Assembly (NCBI GenBank): GCA_019749835.1
Contig: JAIEPJ010000305.1
Location: forward strand, 1 to 37,730
Reading direction: 5' to 3'
Source: Phreatobacter sp.
GTDB taxonomy: Bacteria; Pseudomonadota; Alphaproteobacteria; Rhizobiales; Phreatobacteraceae
DNA length: 37,730 nucleotides
In this document: positions 1 through 8,813 of the stretch, one piece after another
How the letters are laid out: the number at the start of each line of letters is the position of its first letter
How positions within the stretch are numbered: the stretch's first letter is position 1
Program-made: the position numbers and the translations under genes
The notes under the pieces: generated by a model
Seen by the model: only the letters and a program-made list of their open reading frames with translations
Told to the model about the DNA's origin: nothing
Database searches by the model: none

Positions 1-1
1 G

Positions 2-70
2 GCGACCGGCGAGGACCTCGAGAAGAAGCAGAAGGAAGCCGCCGCCGAAGAGGGCGACGCCGCGGAGTGA
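2..70 (+). CDS. C-terminal tail of an unidentified protein (partial)
   Basis: An open frame enters from the left edge and stops with TGA at 68-70, giving a 22-residue, very charged tail rich in Glu, Lys and Ala that ends in GDAAE. A strong intrinsic terminator follows within 40 bases, which supports a real gene end. Such acidic, alanine-rich tails occur on several ribosomal and ribosome-associated proteins of alphaproteobacteria, but too little is visible to name the protein and no function is claimed. Confidence 0.6.
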   Translation, partial: ATGEDLEKKQKEAAAEEGDAAE

Positions 71-106
71 TCCGCCTCGCCGTCTTGCGAAGGCTCCAGA
101 CACCAG

Positions 107-133
107 AAGGGCGGCCCTCGGGTCGCCCTTTTC
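107..133 (+). terminator. Rho-independent terminator
   Basis: A 10-bp stem (AAGGGCGGCC pairing with GGTCGCCCTT, one G-T wobble) closes a CTCG tetraloop at 117-120 and runs into a short T-rich stretch (129-133). It lies 37 bases after the stop of the partial plus-strand gene. The stem is nearly symmetrical, so it could also end transcription of the minus-strand esterase, whose restored reading frame stops at 144. Confidence 0.85.
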
Positions 134-143
134 TCATGCGCGC

Positions 144-982
144 TCAAGCCCCGAAAAAGGCCGTCAGGTCGTCCAGCACCGGCGTCCAGCGCATCAGCGG
201 GGCCAGCGCCAGAATGGTTCCGACATGGCCGACGCCGTCATAGCGGCGCAGCGTGACCGGCACGCCGGCCGCCTCCAGGCGGGCGGCCAGGGCATCGGTG
301 TTGCGCGGCAGGACGGTGGTGTCGGCCGTGCCCGTGCCGAGGAAGATGCGCGGGGCACACCGCGGCGGGCGAAGGTGACCGGCTGCGTTTCCGCGAGGTT
401 GCGCGCCGCGCCGAAGGCCGCCCGGGTGACGGGCCCTTCGAGCGGCAGGAAGTCATAGGGCCCGGAGAGGCCCGCCACCGCCTTTACCGTGGAGCGCGGC
501 ACGCCGGCGCGGGCGAGATAGCGCGGATCGAGCGCCAGCATCATGGCATTGTAGGCCCCGGCCGAATGTCCGGCGAGGAAGATGCGCCCGGGATCGCCAC
601 CATAGCGCGCTATATGGGTCCGCACATGGCCGAGTGCCCGCGCGCCGTCCTCGATGAAGGCGGGGAAGCGGACATCGGGCACGAGACGATAATCGGCGAT
701 AACCGTCACATAACCGCGGCCGGCGAAGGCCTCGCCGACGAAGCCGTAGGTGCCCCTGGACCCGCTCGACCAGGAGCCGCCATAGATGAAGAACAGCACC
801 GGACTGCGCGGGGCCCCGCCCCGCGGCAGATAGATGTCGAGGCGCTGGCGCGGATCCGGCCCGAAGGGGATGTCGCGGGTCGGCAGGTCCTGGCCGAGGG
901 CCGGTGCGGCCGGCAGGGCCAGGCCTGCGGCCGCGCCGGCGAGAAGAGCCGGCACGGCGCGGCGCGAGGGGACGAGGGTCAT
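144..982 (-). pseudogene. Secreted alpha/beta-hydrolase (BD-FAE-like esterase), frameshifted
   Basis: From ATG at 982 the protein starts with a signal-like segment (basic SRR, then an Ala/Leu-rich stretch ending near ALGQ) and continues as an alpha/beta hydrolase: oxyanion region FFIYGGSWSSG, nucleophile elbow GHSAGA and GLSGPYDFLP. It stays convincing up to about VTFARR (near position 370), then turns into nonsense that stops at 194. Another frame takes over exactly there with PRIFLGTGTADTTVLP, a late histidine in YDGVGHVG, and an ending in DDLTAFFGA with TGA at 144-146. The total length is 839 bases, one short of a multiple of three, so a single-base deletion around 350-378 is the simplest cause. 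All triad parts are present across the two frames, so the break is recent or a sequencing error. The natural substrate is unknown; related enzymes hydrolyse short acyl esters. Confidence 0.8.
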
Positions 983-1074
983 GCGGAGGCTCCTGTCAGG
1001 TCACTGCAGCGGGTAACCCGCCACAGGCCCGTTCGGTTGCAGCACTCACCCCCTCGTGACGGGACGGCGCCCGG

Positions 1075-1719
1075 TCAGTTCGCTGCAAAGCAGTAGAAGC
1101 GGCCATCACCGCCGGTCGCCCGCAGCGAGGGCATGTCGCAACCGCGCGAGGGATGCGAAGTGTTCCACGACAGTGCCGGCGGCTCGGTGTTCAGGCCCAT
1201 GCGGTCGTGGTGACCGACCATGGCGGAGCCTTCGCCATTCTTCGTCCAATTGCCGCAGGTGCGGTCGGCGTCACCCGAGAAGGCGGTCCCGTCGGCCTGG
1301 CTGCCGGTAAGGATATCGTGCTGGTTCGGCGTGTCACCGCGCCCGTTCACCACCGCACCGGCCTCGGTCAGCGCCGTCTGCTTGGTGAGGTTGTTGGTGC
1401 CATGCAGTTCGGCCACGGAGGCCGCGATAACGACGCCGCGGGCATTGGCCCAGGGGCCCGCGCCGATGCGGTCACGCGCATTCACCGCGCCGGCCCCTTG
1501 CGTCGACAGATAGGCGCGCCAGGTGCGGTTGCCGGCCCCCGCCGCCGCGGCGAGCGCCTGGCAATGCCGGTCGGCGCCGGCGAGCCCGCCGAGATTGCCG
1601 CCATCGAGTGGCGCGGAGGTGATGAAGAAACCCATCGGAGCCTGCTGGGCCGCCGCAGGGCCTGCCATCACGGCAGTCGCACACGCCCCGGCGAGGGCGA
1701 TTTTCAGGATCAGTGTCAT
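1075..1719 (-). CDS. Secreted lectin-like protein
   Basis: This is a 214-residue protein with a classical signal peptide (about residues 1-25, cleavage after an AAA just before QQAP). The mature part begins with a block typical of small exported proteins of Rhizobiales often labelled lectin: GGNLGGLAGADRHCQALAAA, WRAYLST, a NQHDILTGS loop and a Cys-containing C-terminal block (CDMPSLRATGGDGRFYCFA). The four cysteines of the mature part could form two disulfides, consistent with a periplasmic or extracellular C-type-lectin/endostatin-like fold. The gene stands alone on the minus strand, with about 90 bases to the esterase gene. The family assignment rests on motif memory; sugar binding is not shown by the sequence. 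Confidence 0.65.
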   Translation of the reverse strand: MTLILKIALAGACATAVMAGPAAAQQAPMGFFITSAPLDGGNLGGLAGADRHCQALAAAAGAGNRTWRAYLSTQGAGAVNARDRIGAGPWANARGVVIAASVAELHGTNNLTKQTALTEAGAVVNGRGDTPNQHDILTGSQADGTAFSGDADRTCGNWTKNGEGSAMVGHHDRMGLNTEPPALSWNTSHPSRGCDMPSLRATGGDGRFYCFAAN

Positions 1720-1832
1720 GGTGTCCTCCCGGGACGCGATGCCTTGTCGTTACGGCATCTCCGGGCGAGCCTAGGTAGCCCTGGTCAGGCGACCAAGACA
1801 CAGGTCGGTGAGACAGGTAACCGTGTTACGCC

Positions 1833-3161
1833 TCAGCCGCGCCCCTCCGCCAGCTTGCGCACGGAGGCAGCCGCCACCACCTCGCGGCGCTCGGCATAGG
1901 CCTCGTGGTTCTCCTCGATCCGGCCGAGATCGTAGAGGTAGTTGACCATCACCCCGTGGGACTGGCCAAGGCCCGCCTCCGACAGGTCGGCACCGGCATT
2001 GATGCGCTCCAGCCGGGCACCATTGCCGAGATGGAAACGCGCCACGGGATCGAGCGGCCGATTGCCGGTGGTCTTGGCGGTGAGGAAATAGCGCGCGGCA
2101 CACCGCGCCAGCAGCTTGTCGACCTTCTGGGCGCGGGCGCTATCGGCGCGCCAGTCGGGGACGTCCAGCGCCGCCAGCAACTGGCGGTCCTCCTCAAGCA
2201 GGAAGCCGGTCTCGGTCTTGCGCTCCTTGGCAAGCCATTTGGCGAAGCCCGGCACCGGCGACAGGGTGACGAAGGTGGTCAGCTTCGGCAGCTCCCGCTT
2301 CAGTTCCTCCACCACCTGCTTGATCAGCAGGGACCCGAAGGAGATGCCGGCGAGCCCCGTCTGGCAGTTGGAGATGGAGTAGAAGACGGCGACGCGCGCC
2401 TCGTCGGCGGCGAGCGGCGCGCCGCCTTCCGCAATCAGCGGGCCGATCGCGGCGGGGATGTCGACCGTCAGCGCCACCTCGACAAAGATCAGCGGCTCGT
2501 CGTCGAGGCGCGGATGGAAGAAGGCGTAGCAGCGGCGGTCGACGGGTTCGAGGCGACGGCGCAACGCGTCCCAGTCCCGGATCTCGTGGACCGCCTCGTA
2601 GCGGATGATCTTTTCCAGGATGTTGGCCGGCGTCGACCAGTCGATGCGCCTCACGACCAGAAACCCCCGATTGAACCAGGACGAGAAGAGATGGACGATG
2701 TCGTCATCCAGGACCTTCAGATCGGGATGGGCGGGCAGCGTGGCAAGGAGATCGTCGCGCATCCGCACCAGCGCGGCGGTGCCGCGCGGCGCCAGGTTCA
2801 GGCGGCGGATCAGTTCCTGCCGGCGGGGTTCGGCGGCGGCATGGAGCGTGGCGGCGGCGGCCGGCGAGGGATCGGCCTGATAGGCGGCGATGGCGGCATC
2901 GAGCTTGCCGCGGTCGGCGCCAAACCCTTCGGCGAAGTCGCGCAGCACGGCGAGGCGCCCGGCCTCGTCGAGCTGGCGGTAGCCGTCCAGGATATCCCGA
3001 GCCACCGCCGTTCCCGAGGCTTCACCCCGCCGCGACAGGAGCGCCCGGGCCAGGGCCACGATGTCGGATGGCTTGCGGGGCTGCAATTCGACCGGCTTCC
3101 AGCCGATCAATTCACGGCTGCGGCGCGAAACGGTCGCCAGCATGTCGGTGACGAAGGTCAT
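1833..3161 (-). CDS. Malonyl-CoA decarboxylase
   Basis: This cytosolic enzyme decarboxylates malonyl-CoA to acetyl-CoA and CO2. The 442-residue protein has the family's all-helical N-terminal domain (about 1-150, ending near LVRMRDDLLA) and the acetyltransferase-like catalytic domain, with hallmark segments FLVVRRIDW, CYAFFHPRLDDEPLIFVEV, YSISNCQTGLAGISFG, the serine motif TLSPVPGFAKWL and the histidine motif ARFHLGNGA. The serine and histidine correspond to the residues considered catalytic in the human enzyme. I chose ATG at 3161 because GAGGAGG lies just upstream; a longer frame to 3209 has no such site and adds an unlikely Gly/Pro-rich stretch. No malonyl-CoA synthetase or malonate transporter is adjacent, so it may serve malonyl-CoA homeostasis. 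Confidence 0.93.
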   Translation of the reverse strand: MTFVTDMLATVSRRSRELIGWKPVELQPRKPSDIVALARALLSRRGEASGTAVARDILDGYRQLDEAGRLAVLRDFAEGFGADRGKLDAAIAAYQADPSPAAAATLHAAAEPRRQELIRRLNLAPRGTAALVRMRDDLLATLPAHPDLKVLDDDIVHLFSSWFNRGFLVVRRIDWSTPANILEKIIRYEAVHEIRDWDALRRRLEPVDRRCYAFFHPRLDDEPLIFVEVALTVDIPAAIGPLIAEGGAPLAADEARVAVFYSISNCQTGLAGISFGSLLIKQVVEELKRELPKLTTFVTLSPVPGFAKWLAKERKTETGFLLEEDRQLLAALDVPDWRADSARAQKVDKLLARCAARYFLTAKTTGNRPLDPVARFHLGNGARLERINAGADLSEAGLGQSHGVMVNYLYDLGRIEENHEAYAERREVVAAASVRKLAEGRG

Positions 3162-3251
3162 GGGGCCTCCTCGGCCGGGCCACGAACCCGGCTCCCGCCA
3201 TGCTGCCACAGATTGCTGCGCCGCGGCGAGACCCTCCGAAAGGCGAAACGC

Positions 3252-3539
3252 CTAGCCGATCGGCTGCCAGTCGATGTGCAGTTCCTCGCGGAACGCGAAG
3301 CGCTTGAGGTGATCGGCGACCACATCCTCAAGGGTCGGCAGCCGGTCGGCGGAAGCGTCGAGCTTCAGGCTCAAGACGTCGCCATTGGCGGTCAGCATCA
3401 GCGCCGCCTCCTCGCTGAACGGCACCCTTCCGGAATGCTCGTCGAAGGAGACGGCGAACTTGTGGCTCCAGTGCTTGCAGAGCTGCTGGAGATAACGACT
3501 GGCATGAGCCGTCGCGATATCGGCCAGGGAAACGGGCAT
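3252..3539 (-). CDS. DUF2218 domain-containing protein
   Basis: This is a 95-residue protein covering the whole DUF2218 family: N-terminal block ASRYLQQLCKHWSHKF, then FSEEAALMLTANGDVLSL, and a C-terminal amphipathic helix with DHLKRFAFREEL before the final WQPIG. ATG at 3539 matches the usual family start (MPVSLADIATAHASRYL) and has GGAGG upstream; an upstream ATG at 3575 would add 12 untypical residues. No signal peptide or membrane segment is visible, so it is probably cytosolic. Family members are often found near siderophore or iron genes, but nothing here supports that link. The function is unknown. Confidence 0.85.
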   Translation of the reverse strand: MPVSLADIATAHASRYLQQLCKHWSHKFAVSFDEHSGRVPFSEEAALMLTANGDVLSLKLDASADRLPTLEDVVADHLKRFAFREELHIDWQPIG

Positions 3540-3661
3540 GGTCACGACCTCCGAGGACACCCTCGTTGAGGCCATGATTGGCACCGATCGTGGGACAAAT
3601 TGCACCCCGCCGGACCGCAGGGCACCTGCGCGCGACCCGAATGCCCGGCAGCCATGCCCTT

Positions 3662-4438
3662 TTAGCGGTTCTTGAAGGCCGGCTTGCGCTTCTCGGCGAA
3701 GGCGGACATGCCTTCCTTCTGGTCGGCCATGGCGAACATCGCGTGAAAGACGCGGCGCTCGAAGCGGATGCCTTCGGCCAGCGTCGTCTCATAGGAGCGG
3801 TTCACCGACTCCTTGGTCATCATGACCGTGGGCATCGACATGTCGGCGATCTGGCCCGCGACCTTCACCGCTTCCTCGATCAGATCGGCGGCCGGGACGA
3901 TGCGCGAGACGAGCCCGACACGCTCGGCCTCCGCCGCATCCATCATCCGCCCGGTGAGGCACATCTCCATGGCCTTGGACTTGCCGACGAAGCGGGTGAG
4001 ACGCTGGGTGCCGCCGGCGCCCGGCATGACGCCGAGCTTGATCTCCGGCTGGCCGAACTTCGCCGTTTCGGCGGCCAGGATGAAGTCGCACATCATGGCG
4101 AGCTCGCAGCCGCCACCGAGCGCGAATCCGGCCACGGCTGCGATCATCGGCTTGCGCCGCTGGCCGACGCGATCCCAGGCCGTGATGAAGTCCTCCAGAT
4201 AGCTCTCCGGATAGGTCTTATCCTTCATCTCCAGGATGTCGGCGCCAGCCGCGAAGGCCTTCTCCGACCCGGTGACGACGATGCAGCCGATGGCAGGATC
4301 CTTCTCGAACCCGTCGAGCACCTGGTTCATCTCGCCGATGAGCTGGCTGTTCAGCGCGTTCAGCGCCTTGGGACGGTTGAGGGTGATCAGCCCGACCTTG
4401 CCGCGGGTCTCGACGATGAGGGTCTCGTAGGTGGCCAT
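3662..4438 (-). CDS. Enoyl-CoA hydratase (crotonase family)
   Basis: The 258-residue protein belongs to the crotonase superfamily and closely resembles short-chain enoyl-CoA hydratase, which adds water to 2-trans-enoyl-CoA in fatty-acid or branched-chain amino-acid oxidation. The oxyanion-hole segments are clear (KAFAAGADI and [12 protein letters not shown]). Both catalytic glutamates are present, Glu112 in GGGCEL and Glu132 in FGQPEI, spaced 20 apart exactly as Glu144/Glu164 of the rat mitochondrial enzyme. The C-terminus [17 protein letters not shown] is also typical. ATG at 4438 has GAGGA upstream. The gene stands alone between coaA and DUF2218, with gaps of more than 100 bases, so it is probably its own transcription unit. 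Confidence 0.95.
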   Translation of the reverse strand: MATYETLIVETRGKVGLITLNRPKALNALNSQLIGEMNQVLDGFEKDPAIGCIVVTGSEKAFAAGADILEMKDKTYPESYLEDFITAWDRVGQRRKPMIAAVAGFALGGGCELAMMCDFILAAETAKFGQPEIKLGVMPGAGGTQRLTRFVGKSKAMEMCLTGRMMDAAEAERVGLVSRIVPAADLIEEAVKVAGQIADMSMPTVMMTKESVNRSYETTLAEGIRFERRVFHAMFAMADQKEGMSAFAEKRKPAFKNR

Positions 4439-4562
4439 GGACGGTCCTCGTTGGATCGGGTGGTGTCAGAGAGCTATCCGAGGCGACCGGGCCTGTCATC
4501 TCGTCCGATCGGGGATGCGGCAACCGGGCATGACGCCCAGGAGAGGGACGCGACCTCGCCTC

Positions 4563-5558
4563 TCACACCCTTCGCAGGCTGACGCTCTCGATCTTGTGGT
4601 CGTTGGCCTTCTTCAGGATCAGCTTGGCGCGGTGTCGCGTCGGCAGGATGTTGTCCCTGAGGTTGACGAGGTTGATGCCGTACCAGAGCGCCAGTGCCGT
4701 CTTCATCGCCTCGAAATCCGACTTTTCGGCATAGCGGCGGAAATAGCTCTGCGGGTCGCGGAAGGCCGTCTCGCGCAGCCGCATGAAGCGGTCGAGATAC
4801 CAGCGCTCCAGCACCTCCTCCTCCGCGTCGATGAAGATGGAGAAGTCGAAATAGTCGGAGACGAAGGGGATGGCCTTGCCCTCGCGCGGGGCGCGGCCGG
4901 TCTGCAACACGTTGAGCCCCTCGACGATGAGGATGTCCGGCCGGTCGACCTCCACCGTGCCGCCGGGCACGACGTCATAGACGAGATGCGAATAGACCGG
5001 CGCCCGCACATGCCGCTCGCCCGCCTTCACGGCGGCGAGAAAGCGCAGCAGCGCCTTGGTGTCATAGCTCTCGGGAAAGCCCTTCTTCTTCATCAGCCCT
5101 TCGCGCTCAAGATGGGCGTTGGGGAAGAGGAAGCCGTCGGTGGTGACGAGATCGACCTTCGGCGTGTTGGACCAGCGCGACAACAGCGCCTGCAGCACGC
5201 GCGAGGTGGTCGACTTGCCCACCGCGACCGAGCCGGCGACACCGATGACGAAGGGGATCTTCACGTCCTTGGCGCCGAGGAAGGACTGGCTGGCGCGCGA
5301 CAGCTTCTGCTGGGCCGCCACATAGAACGACAGCAGGCGCGAGATCGGCAGGTAGATCGCCTCGACCTCCTCGATGGACAGCTGGTCGGTGAAGGAGCGC
5401 AGCTTCGTCACCTCCTCCGGCATCAGCGTCATCGGCGTGTCGGCGCGCTTCTCGGCCCATTCGGCACGCGAAAAGACGCGATAAGGCGAGGGATTGCCAT
5501 TGGGAGGCTCGACCAGGGCGGCGGCGGCGAGGCTTGCGGGCATCAGGCGCTCGTTCAT
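4563..5558 (-). CDS. coaA: Type I pantothenate kinase
   Basis: This enzyme phosphorylates pantothenate, the first step of coenzyme A synthesis. The 331-residue length fits bacterial type I PanK. Visible marks are the N-terminal block [13 protein letters not shown], the Walker A loop [12 protein letters not shown] (106-117), TTDGFLFPN, the helix block [33 protein letters not shown] and the Walker-B-like [12 protein letters not shown]. The start overlaps the end of hisE by four bases (ATGA), so the two genes are translationally coupled. The hisE-coaA pair is a common alphaproteobacterial arrangement. Confidence 0.96.
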   Translation of the reverse strand: MNERLMPASLAAAALVEPPNGNPSPYRVFSRAEWAEKRADTPMTLMPEEVTKLRSFTDQLSIEEVEAIYLPISRLLSFYVAAQQKLSRASQSFLGAKDVKIPFVIGVAGSVAVGKSTTSRVLQALLSRWSNTPKVDLVTTDGFLFPNAHLEREGLMKKKGFPESYDTKALLRFLAAVKAGERHVRAPVYSHLVYDVVPGGTVEVDRPDILIVEGLNVLQTGRAPREGKAIPFVSDYFDFSIFIDAEEEVLERWYLDRFMRLRETAFRDPQSYFRRYAEKSDFEAMKTALALWYGINLVNLRDNILPTRHRAKLILKKANDHKIESVSLRRV

Positions 5559-5890
5559 TCTGAGGTCTTCGGACGCGATGCCTTTTCGGCATGGCCCGAC
5601 TGGGACGTGCGACGGGCGAGTTCCGCCATCACCGCGTCGAGGGTGACGCCGCGCGCCTTCCAGACGATCAACAGGTGGAACAGCACGTCGGCGCTCTCCG
5701 CCACCAGGCCGTCACGGTCGTTCTCGGTGGCGGCAATGATCGCCTCGATTGCCTCTTCGCCGAACTTGCGGGCGCAGTGGGAGGCCCCTTTGGCGAGCGA
5801 CGCCGCAGTATAGCTCTCGGCAGGCGCCGCGTTGGCGCGCTGGGCGACGATCACCTCGAGGTCGGCGAGCGAAAAGGAACTCATCGGCAC
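5555..5890 (-). CDS. hisE: Phosphoribosyl-ATP pyrophosphatase
   Basis: HisE hydrolyses phosphoribosyl-ATP to phosphoribosyl-AMP in the second step of histidine biosynthesis. The 111-residue protein shows the MazG-like metal-binding four-helix pattern: [29 protein letters not shown] (GEEAIE Glu cluster) followed by [16 protein letters not shown] (ESADxLFH). The ATG at 5890 is followed two codons later by another ATG (5884), and either could be used. The gene overlaps coaA by four bases. Upstream, the usual hisH-hisA-hisF genes are absent: the next gene is a GNAT acetyltransferase on the same strand, separated by 117 bases with no evident gene. Confidence 0.94.
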   Translation of the reverse strand: MPMSSFSLADLEVIVAQRANAAPAESYTAASLAKGASHCARKFGEEAIEAIIAATENDRDGLVAESADVLFHLLIVWKARGVTLDAVMAELARRTSQSGHAEKASRPKTSE

Positions 5891-6007
5891 GCAGTCCCTG
5901 GCCTTCGGGGACGAGGCCTGCGACGACAGGCCCCGAAAGAGGCGGCATGATGCAGATTATGAGGCCGATGTCACGGTGGCAGAAGGGATGATGCGGTGCA
6001 GCATGGC

Positions 6008-6499
6008 TCAGGCGAGGGCGCGGACCATGAACAGAGCGTCATCGCCATAGCTCGCCAGCTTGGCCGCAAGGCCCGGGACATCTTCAATGGCGAAGCCCTG
6101 GCGCCGCCAGAAGCCCATGGACCCGTTGACCGCGACGAGACTCATCGCGGCAAAACCGACACTCCCGGCGTGGTCGGCCAGCGCGGCGACAGCCATAGCC
6201 GCCGCTCCCGTCCCGCGTGCCGCAGGCATCAGCGCAAGATCGTGGATGTAGTAGCTCTCCGCCCCCACGGGCAGCGCGCCGAGAAGCGCATTCAGCGGCG
6301 GGCAGGAACCGGCCGGCCAGGGATGGCTGATCACATAGGCGCCGAGCCCGCCATTGCCGGAGAGCACACGGCAGCCCTCGGGATGAAGCCGCAGCCGTTC
6401 GGCAAAGATGGCATCCTCCTCGGGAAAATCGGGATGGACCGCGGCCGCGATGGTGCTGACGGCGGGCAGATCCGCCGGTGTCATGGCGCGCCATTGCAC
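6008..6499 (-). CDS. GNAT family N-acetyltransferase
   Basis: The 163-residue protein has the GNAT fold order: N-terminal beta strand WRAMTPADLPAVSTIAAAVHP, the central beta4 segment YYIHDLALMP, the acetyl-CoA pyrophosphate loop PAARGTGAAAMAVAALADHA, and the C-terminal VNGSMGFWRRQGF block that is near-universal in the family. It probably acetylates a small amine or an N-terminus in the cytosol; the substrate cannot be inferred. The start is GTG at 6499, only 5 bases after the CHAD gene's stop; an ATG at 6484 is the alternative. It is the last gene of an msrA-CHAD-GNAT operon. Confidence 0.88.
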   Translation of the reverse strand: MQWRAMTPADLPAVSTIAAAVHPDFPEEDAIFAERLRLHPEGCRVLSGNGGLGAYVISHPWPAGSCPPLNALLGALPVGAESYYIHDLALMPAARGTGAAAMAVAALADHAGSVGFAAMSLVAVNGSMGFWRRQGFAIEDVPGLAAKLASYGDDALFMVRALA

Positions 6500-6504
6500 G
6501 GCAG

Positions 6505-7284
6505 TCAGGCCCGCGCCCTGCGCCAGCTTTTCTCGACCTGCGAGGGCTTGGCGGCAAAGGTCTTGTCGCCGGTCCGCGCCACTTCCCGGGCGAGGCGCGT
6601 ATGACGGGCTGCGATGCGGATGCGCTTGGCGCGCCCGGCATCGTCATGGGTCATCCGCTGCGACAGCAATTCGAGATCACGGATGGCCCCCATCAGTTCG
6701 CCGAGCCGGTCGAGCTTGCCCGCCTTCGGCCGGGCACCGCGCGGCCTCACCTCGTCCAGCGCTTCGACGAGGTGCAGGCAATCCTTGATCCGCTTGCGGG
6801 CATCGTGCAGCGGCTCCTCGCCGGGCGCCGTCTCATAACTCCGGTAGGCCCGCCGGGCCTTGGCGTAGGCCCGCGCGACGGCCTTGGCGAGATAGTGCCG
6901 GGGGGCGTCCTGCGGCGCGAGCCGGCCGATCACCCGCGCCTGGCGCTTCAGCGCCTCGCCGAGCGCCACGAGATCGACTCGATCGCCGCGCGCGGCACCC
7001 GGACCGCGTGCCCCGACCGTACGGGCCGCCTCCTCCAGCGCATGGGCGTCACGCAGCGGCGCCAGCGTATGGGCGAAGGCGCGCAGGAAGCCGTTCTCGC
7101 GGGCCACCGCCTGCCGCGCCAGGGGCCGCAGGGCACGCAGCAGGCTGCGGGCCCTCTTGATGTGACGCCTGGCCAGATGCACCGCGGCGACCTGGTCCTT
7201 CTCGGAGGCGAGCAGGCGTCCGGCGGCGCGGGCATGGGCCGCCGCCGCCAGCGCCAGGTCATGCGCCTCCGCCACCGCCTTCAC
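6505..7284 (-). CDS. CHAD domain-containing protein
   Basis: CHAD domains are conserved histidine alpha-helical domains that bind inorganic polyphosphate. This 259-residue protein is almost all CHAD: it has two repeats of helical pairs, with basic/histidine signatures [18 protein letters not shown] near the N-terminus and [18 protein letters not shown] in the second half, the latter being the classic HxxRxxxKxxR pattern. There is no CYTH domain, signal peptide or membrane helix. I place the start at GTG 7284 because it overlaps the msrA stop as GTGA, a typical coupled junction; an upstream in-frame start at 7338 would lie inside msrA. It may bind polyphosphate or polyphosphate-coated surfaces. 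Confidence 0.85.
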   Translation of the reverse strand: MKAVAEAHDLALAAAAHARAAGRLLASEKDQVAAVHLARRHIKRARSLLRALRPLARQAVARENGFLRAFAHTLAPLRDAHALEEAARTVGARGPGAARGDRVDLVALGEALKRQARVIGRLAPQDAPRHYLAKAVARAYAKARRAYRSYETAPGEEPLHDARKRIKDCLHLVEALDEVRPRGARPKAGKLDRLGELMGAIRDLELLSQRMTHDDAGRAKRIRIAARHTRLAREVARTGDKTFAAKPSQVEKSWRRARA

Positions 7285-7934
7285 GCGGCGACTCCCGTGC
7301 CGATCGGGCAGGAGACGCCGGTGCCGCCGAGCCCGCAATAGCCGTGCGGGTTCTTCGCCAGATATTGCTGGTGATAGGTCTCGGCGAAATAGAAGGCCGG
7401 CGCTGCGACGATCTCCGTGGTGATCGGTCCGTAACCCTTCGCCGCCAGCGCCCGACCATAGACGGCTCTGGAGGCCTCGGCCGCCGCACGCTGCGCCTCG
7501 GTCGTCGGATAGATGCCCGACCGGTACTGGGTGCCGACATCATTGCCCTGGCGCATCCCCTGGGTCGGATCATGGCTCTCCCAGAAGGTCGACAGCACCT
7601 GCTCGGTCGAGACTTCGGCGGGGTCATAGACCACCAGCACCACCTCGTTGTGACCCGTCAGTCCCGAACAGACCTCCTCATAGGTGGGATTGGGCGTGAC
7701 GCCGCCGGCATAGCCGACCGCCGTCACGAAGACGCCGGGCAATTGCCAGAACTTGCGCTCGGCGCCCCAGAAACAGCCGAGGCCGACGACCAGCGTCTCG
7801 AAGCCTGCGGGATAGGGGGCCTGCAGCGAATGGCCGTTGACGAAGTGCCGCTCGGCCGTCGGCAGCGCCGTCTCCCGGCCGGGCAGGGCCTCGCCGGGGG
7901 TGGGCAGTGCGAGCTTCTTCCTGAATCCGAACAT
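7281..7934 (-). CDS. msrA: Peptide-methionine (S)-S-oxide reductase
   Basis: MsrA reduces methionine-S-sulfoxide in proteins and free methionine, repairing oxidative damage. The 217-residue protein carries the GCFWGAER active site (nucleophile Cys54), the TGHNEVV and YRSGIYP substrate-pocket segments, [22 protein letters not shown] with candidate resolving cysteines, and an N-terminal extension of about 45 residues common in alphaproteobacterial MsrA. There is no signal peptide, so it is cytosolic. ATG 7934 has a strong GAGGAGG site upstream. It leads an operon with the CHAD and GNAT genes and is divergent from the dioxygenase gene. Confidence 0.96.
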   Translation of the reverse strand: MFGFRKKLALPTPGEALPGRETALPTAERHFVNGHSLQAPYPAGFETLVVGLGCFWGAERKFWQLPGVFVTAVGYAGGVTPNPTYEEVCSGLTGHNEVVLVVYDPAEVSTEQVLSTFWESHDPTQGMRQGNDVGTQYRSGIYPTTEAQRAAAEASRAVYGRALAAKGYGPITTEIVAAPAFYFAETYHQQYLAKNPHGYCGLGGTGVSCPIGTGVAA

Positions 7935-8131
7935 GGAATACCTCCTCGATCCCCCTCATTCGCGATCCCGGGCTTCGGTCTTACCCGCGCGATCCTGACA
8001 CGACAACATGGGTCCTCTGCCGGCGATCCACAACACGCCTGCGTGATGGACGCGCACCTCACCGTTTCGTGGGTTGCCGGGCGGGGCGTCGTCTCGCCAT
8101 GTCGCAGCGGGGAACCACGAGGACGACCGCG

Positions 8132-8809
8132 ATGACCGACGCCATCCAGCAAACCATGCCGGAGCGCCACCAACAGACCGGCCGGGGCGACCGGCCAGAC
8201 GCTTTGCGCCGCAGCCTCATCGCAGCCCCCGCCTTGATCCTCGTCGCCGGCCCGGCCTTTGCGACGGGCATGGTCACACCGCCGCAGATGCGCGGCCCCT
8301 ATTATCCCGTGACCAAGCCCACCGATTCCGACCTCGACCTGACGCAGGTGGCCGGCCGCAGCCAGCGCGCCGAGGGCGAGGTGATCGAGGTCACCGGACG
8401 TGTGCTCGCAGCACGGGGCGGCGCCCTCCCCGGCGCGACGGTCGAGATCTGGCAGGCCGACCACCAGGGCCGTTACCACCATCCGCGTGAAAGCGCCGGA
8501 ACGGCCGATCCGAATTTCCAGGGTTTCGGGACCGTCCGCACCACGCAGGCCGGCGCCTTTCTCTTCCGCACCATCCGGCCGCGCTTCTATGGCAGCGGCT
8601 CGTTCATGCGCACGCCGCACATCCATTTCCGTGTTGCCGCTGCAGGCCGGCCGGATCTGGTCACGCAGATGTATTTCCCCGGCGAGGTGATGAACGCCCG
8701 TGATTCCCTGTTCCGCTCGCTCTCCGGAGAAGCCGCACGCGACGCCCTCACCGCCGTCCTCGAGCCGGCGGCCCTGCCGCGCTTCCGCTTCGACATCGTC
8801 CTCGCCTGA
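8132..8809 (+). CDS. Intradiol ring-cleavage dioxygenase-like protein (exported)
   Basis: The 225-residue protein has the intradiol dioxygenase beta-sandwich: GPYYPV (56-60), the transthyretin-like segment GEVIEVTGRVLAARGGALPG, VEIWQADHQGRYHHP, and TPHIHFRV followed by VTQMYFPGE. Likely Fe(III) ligands are Tyr115 (GRYHHP), Tyr153 (RFYG), His163 and His165 (HIH). Unlike cytosolic protocatechuate or catechol dioxygenases it begins with a twin-basic and hydrophobic stretch (RRSLIAAPALILVAGPAFA, about 26-45), pointing to Tat or Sec export. Exported members of this family are common in proteobacteria and mostly uncharacterised. ATG 8132 is preferred (AGGA site about 8 bases upstream); ATG at 8099 is an alternative. 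No other aromatic-ring genes adjoin it. Confidence 0.85.
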   Translation: MTDAIQQTMPERHQQTGRGDRPDALRRSLIAAPALILVAGPAFATGMVTPPQMRGPYYPVTKPTDSDLDLTQVAGRSQRAEGEVIEVTGRVLAARGGALPGATVEIWQADHQGRYHHPRESAGTADPNFQGFGTVRTTQAGAFLFRTIRPRFYGSGSFMRTPHIHFRVAAAGRPDLVTQMYFPGEVMNARDSLFRSLSGEAARDALTAVLEPAALPRFRFDIVLA

Positions 8810-8813
8810 CGCC

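Noticed and set aside
1905-3569. A 554-codon plus-strand frame opposite malonyl-CoA decarboxylase and DUF2218
   Set aside because: Gly/Arg/Gln-rich composition with no family motifs; it is explained by codon bias of the two real genes on the other strand.
4431-5813. A 460-codon plus-strand frame opposite coaA and hisE
   Set aside because: It is the shadow of two unmistakable genes and lacks recognisable motifs.
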